This document shows, piece after piece, positions 61,598 through 64,000 of a DNA stretch of 64,000 nt. The DNA is from Hippopus hippopus (lineage: Eukaryota; Mollusca; Bivalvia; Cardiida; Cardiidae). The notes below the pieces were generated by a model that had not been told where the DNA came from, did not search any database, and was given only the letters and a program-made list of their open reading frames with translations. The stretch lies in contig OX328099.1 of assembly GCA_946811185.2 (NCBI GenBank), positions 72,482,714 to 72,546,713 on the forward strand. The letters are read 5' to 3'. Both the position numbers and the translations under genes were made by a program. Position 1 is the stretch's first letter. Every line of letters begins with the position of its first letter.

Positions 61598-61807
61598 TCT
61601 CTTTACCAAGAAACATATTTTTTAAACTTTTCCAAAGTGCAGACTTTTCCATTTGCAGACGACAAATTCAATGTGACTCAAATGATGAGATTTGTCTTTG
61701 AAAGGGAAAGGAGAAAATGCTGGTTACCAGCATTTTCTCCTTTTCCCATAATGTTTTCAAAAGTTTTCTACGTCAGGGTCGGTTACAAGTTGGGATTGTG
61801 CAGTAAT
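61598..61807 (+). mobile_element. family A MITE with outer first arm deleted
   Basis: TTTGAAAGGGAAAGGAGAAAATGC joins the L arm directly to the inner palindrome, while the second arm is complete. R end GTGCAGTAATA. Confidence 0.8.
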
Positions 61808-62745
61808 ACCATATCAGATTCTATTCCTATGTGTACTGTAGGAAATGTTTTTATTTCTCCCTGAAGTAATACGAATAAAACAAAACCTGACAAGAACAGG
61901 CTCCAGCAGAACAAATTAGAATGACTATGGACGTCAGATTGTAAAATATATCCTACTTCATAAGCCCAGAGTTATCAGTCCTTTCTGCCCATTGCTCCAT
62001 CATTTCCCATAAATCACCAACTGTTTATTTAGTTCTTATCTTTTGACATTTCCTTCACACCAACATCCCACCCAGTCAGTGTGAAAATATAACTGAGGAG
62101 GCGGGGAAAGAATTTAGATACTAACTTATCTCTAAAGAATCTTTTTTTTTCTTTAATCCAACAACAAGGAATTTTGAAGAAATAACTGGGGGCCATTCTT
62201 CAATTATTTCCCATGATTCCTCTCCAGCACTACATTGGTCCTGATAAGGGGATTACTTGGCTTTTATCTTTGATTTTCTTGCACTACACAGCCATGTTCT
62301 CAAGATAATATCTCAAGTAAATCTGGTTAGATTGGTTTACAAATCAATATATACATATTTCCTCATGATTGAGAACAGAATTTAATTTCAAACTACAAGA
62401 GAATCCATACACCTGTATCATAAATCATGTAACAATTATCACAATATCCCCAATGGAATCAAGGAATGCCCCCCCCCCCCTTGTCTGGTTAAATTGCCCA
62501 GAGTTTTTGGGTGTCAGAATTTGGTCCATTTGTTCCACTCTGATGGAATTAAATCCTTTGTTTAGTGACTTTAAATGTTCCTTATTCACCATCTTAAATA
62601 ACTCTTATCATGATTTTTTGTAGTTGTTCAAGGGTACATAACTCTGGAACACTTTAACTGGCTATAATGATAAAAGTAAGAGAAGCACTAACCGTAATGA
62701 TAATTGATAGATATACTGTTAAGAAGAAGACCATGGGGGTGGGGG
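61808..62745. other. unassigned stretch
   Basis: AT-rich with a C run at 62469-62480. No gene or repeat recognised. Confidence 0.4.
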
Positions 62746-62749
62746 GAAA

Positions 62750-62815
62750 AAGAGACAGAGACAGACAGACAGAATGACAGACAGACAGACAAACAGACAG
62801 AGAGAAAGGGAGAGG
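62750..62815. repeat. ACAG microsatellite
   Basis: AGAGACAGAGACAGACAGAC and more ACAG units, grading into AGAGGG. Confidence 0.92.
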
Positions 62816-62939
62816 GGGGAGGAGGGATGGAAGCAGGGAAAGAGAAATAGTCTTGTGATAGACAAAAACAAATTTTGCCTTCCCAAGATTTGAAAATAAA
62901 AACTGGTGATGTCAGCATCATGCATACAAAATTTTTTAT

Positions 62940-63140
62940 TTAACCCTTATCCTGATAAATAAGATAATAAAAAGTTTCTAGCCAGTAACCTTGTGTAATG
63001 TTATTTACAGGGTACTTCTGGAGGAAAATATCTCCTTATCGGACAGCAAAGATTAAAGATCAGACTGCATGTGTAGTCTGATCTTGGTCTACACTGTCTG
63101 TAAAAAGTCAGCGAGTCATGCTTATCAGCTTAAGGGTTAA
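62940..63140 (-). mobile_element. family B MITE, complete copy
   Basis: TTAACCCTTATCCTGATAAA to CAGCTTAAGGGTTAA, 201 bp. The palindrome is shortened at the apex (GACTGCATGTGTAGTC). Confidence 0.9.
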
Positions 63141-64000
63141 TAATGACCATCTCATCCCAATCCATGATAATCCCTAACCAGCTGATCAGTCACTCTGGCT
63201 TTCATCTAGAAGGTCCTGACAACTTCAATATGCCCCACGTAGATAGCCAAAACCTCTGTATTAATTAAACATGACATGGGGAAACCAGCTCTAATCTACT
63301 TGTATCTACGGTACCCGACTTAATCCTGTGACCCTCCACCACAAAAGCCAATTACAGATAAATACAAAACATTTGAAGGCATTACCTTGTTTTATCAGTG
63401 CAATGAAATTGAACCAATTACCTGTTGAACTTTTGTTAATGCCCTCAGTTATCATTCCTTCCCCCCCCCCCATGACATTTTTTTGTTAATTGATTATGGT
63501 GAGAAAGGAGTCACTGCTTGTCAAAGTGATTGTTGTTGAGACACCAGGACCCACCAACCTAGAGGTGAAATGGTATGAGACCAAGAGATGGCCTTTATAT
63601 TATTGCTTTACAATGGCTATATTATAGAAGCAAGCTTTCAACTGGAAGACGTATTACATCCAGAATTTAGTGTATGAAGTTCCTTCTCCCTAATGGTCAA
63701 GTCCCAGCCATGTACTAGTACATTGGCAGAAAGTAAGTTGTACAGTATATTTGTGCTTGAGGTATTTGGTATGGTTTGTCTTAGTAACATCTGGTCAATA
63801 TAATGAAGAGCAGCAGCCAATCAATTAAGATCAAATATAAATCTAAATATGCAACCAAACACTACAAAAACAATTTATCTCATGTACACAAAAACAATTT
63901 ATCTCATGTACAAAGAATGATTATTTCACTTTGTAAAATACATCAAAGGTGAGCATACTATTTGGTATTTAGCAAAGATTAATTCTTATTCTACTGAGCA
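63141..64000. other. unassigned right end of the window
   Basis: A C run at 63462-63471 and a 24-base direct repeat around 63868 and 63892 (AAAACAATTTATCTCATGTA). No gene recognised. Confidence 0.4.

Noticed and set aside
62688..62925. Minus-strand frame rich in Cys, Leu, Ser and Val.
   Set aside because: It translates the ACAG microsatellite.

Overview
This is repeat-dominated eukaryotic nuclear DNA. It is AT-rich, has no bacterial operon structure, and shows no host gene that I can defend. tRNA-derived SINEs, TTAGGG-type telomeric units, a pearl/BIV160-like tandem element and palindromic repeats of the kind seen in clams all point to a bivalve mollusc, probably a heterodont clam. The species is an inference from repeat style, not from a gene.

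The only substantial coding sequence is one LTR retrotransposon at 13323-20036 (+). It has 1.12 and 1.15 kb LTRs, a CAGGG target duplication, a tRNA-Pro-type primer site, gag with a CCHC knuckle, and pol. The domain order is protease, integrase, then reverse transcriptase and RNase H. That copia-like order on a Ty3/gypsy-type polymerase is the hallmark of Gmr1-like elements. The reading frame is single and is broken by two in-frame TGA codons. The element sits inside an older interspersed repeat (family D).

Most of the rest is short non-autonomous elements. Family A (about 225 bp, over 80 full or partial copies, roughly a quarter of the window) has TTAACCCTTTACCA-type ends and a central palindrome of about 55-60 bp. 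Family B (about 210 bp, about 17 copies) has TTAACCCTTATCC-type ends and its own palindrome. Both look like piggyBac-type MITEs, and one B copy lies in an A copy at a duplicated TTAA. For family A, + means the arm beginning TTTACCAAACGACAAAATTT (here the L arm) comes first. The other arm, ending in GATTGTGTGGTAAAGGGTTAA-like sequence, is the R arm. Further families are C (foldback with paired CCAAT boxes), F/K (foldbacks with an AGCCTG(T/C)GCAG-type core), four tRNA-headed SINEs, a TA-flanked element full of ACGGA motifs (11185-11784), a hAT-like element (56004-56719), a pearl-like tandem element (46136-47770), an inverted repeat with a tRNA-like promoter (37807-38122), and several minisatellites.

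Layout: 0-13 kb is a field of A copies with SINE, B, C and D elements; 13.1-20.1 kb is the LTR element nested in D; 20-31.7 kb is A, B, C and F copies with a telomeric-repeat scar at 24.6 kb; 31.7-33.3 kb is repeat-poor; 33.3-46 kb holds A, SINE2, minisatellites and a foldback; 46.1-47.8 kb is the pearl-like element; 48-56 kb is dense A/B chains; 56-64 kb thins out to microsatellites and unassigned sequence. The nesting gives an order: A copies are cut by SINE1, SINE3, SINE4, B and D, and D is cut by the LTR element, which is the youngest large insertion. Repeat boundaries not fixed by a TTAA or a target duplication are approximate to about 10 bases.
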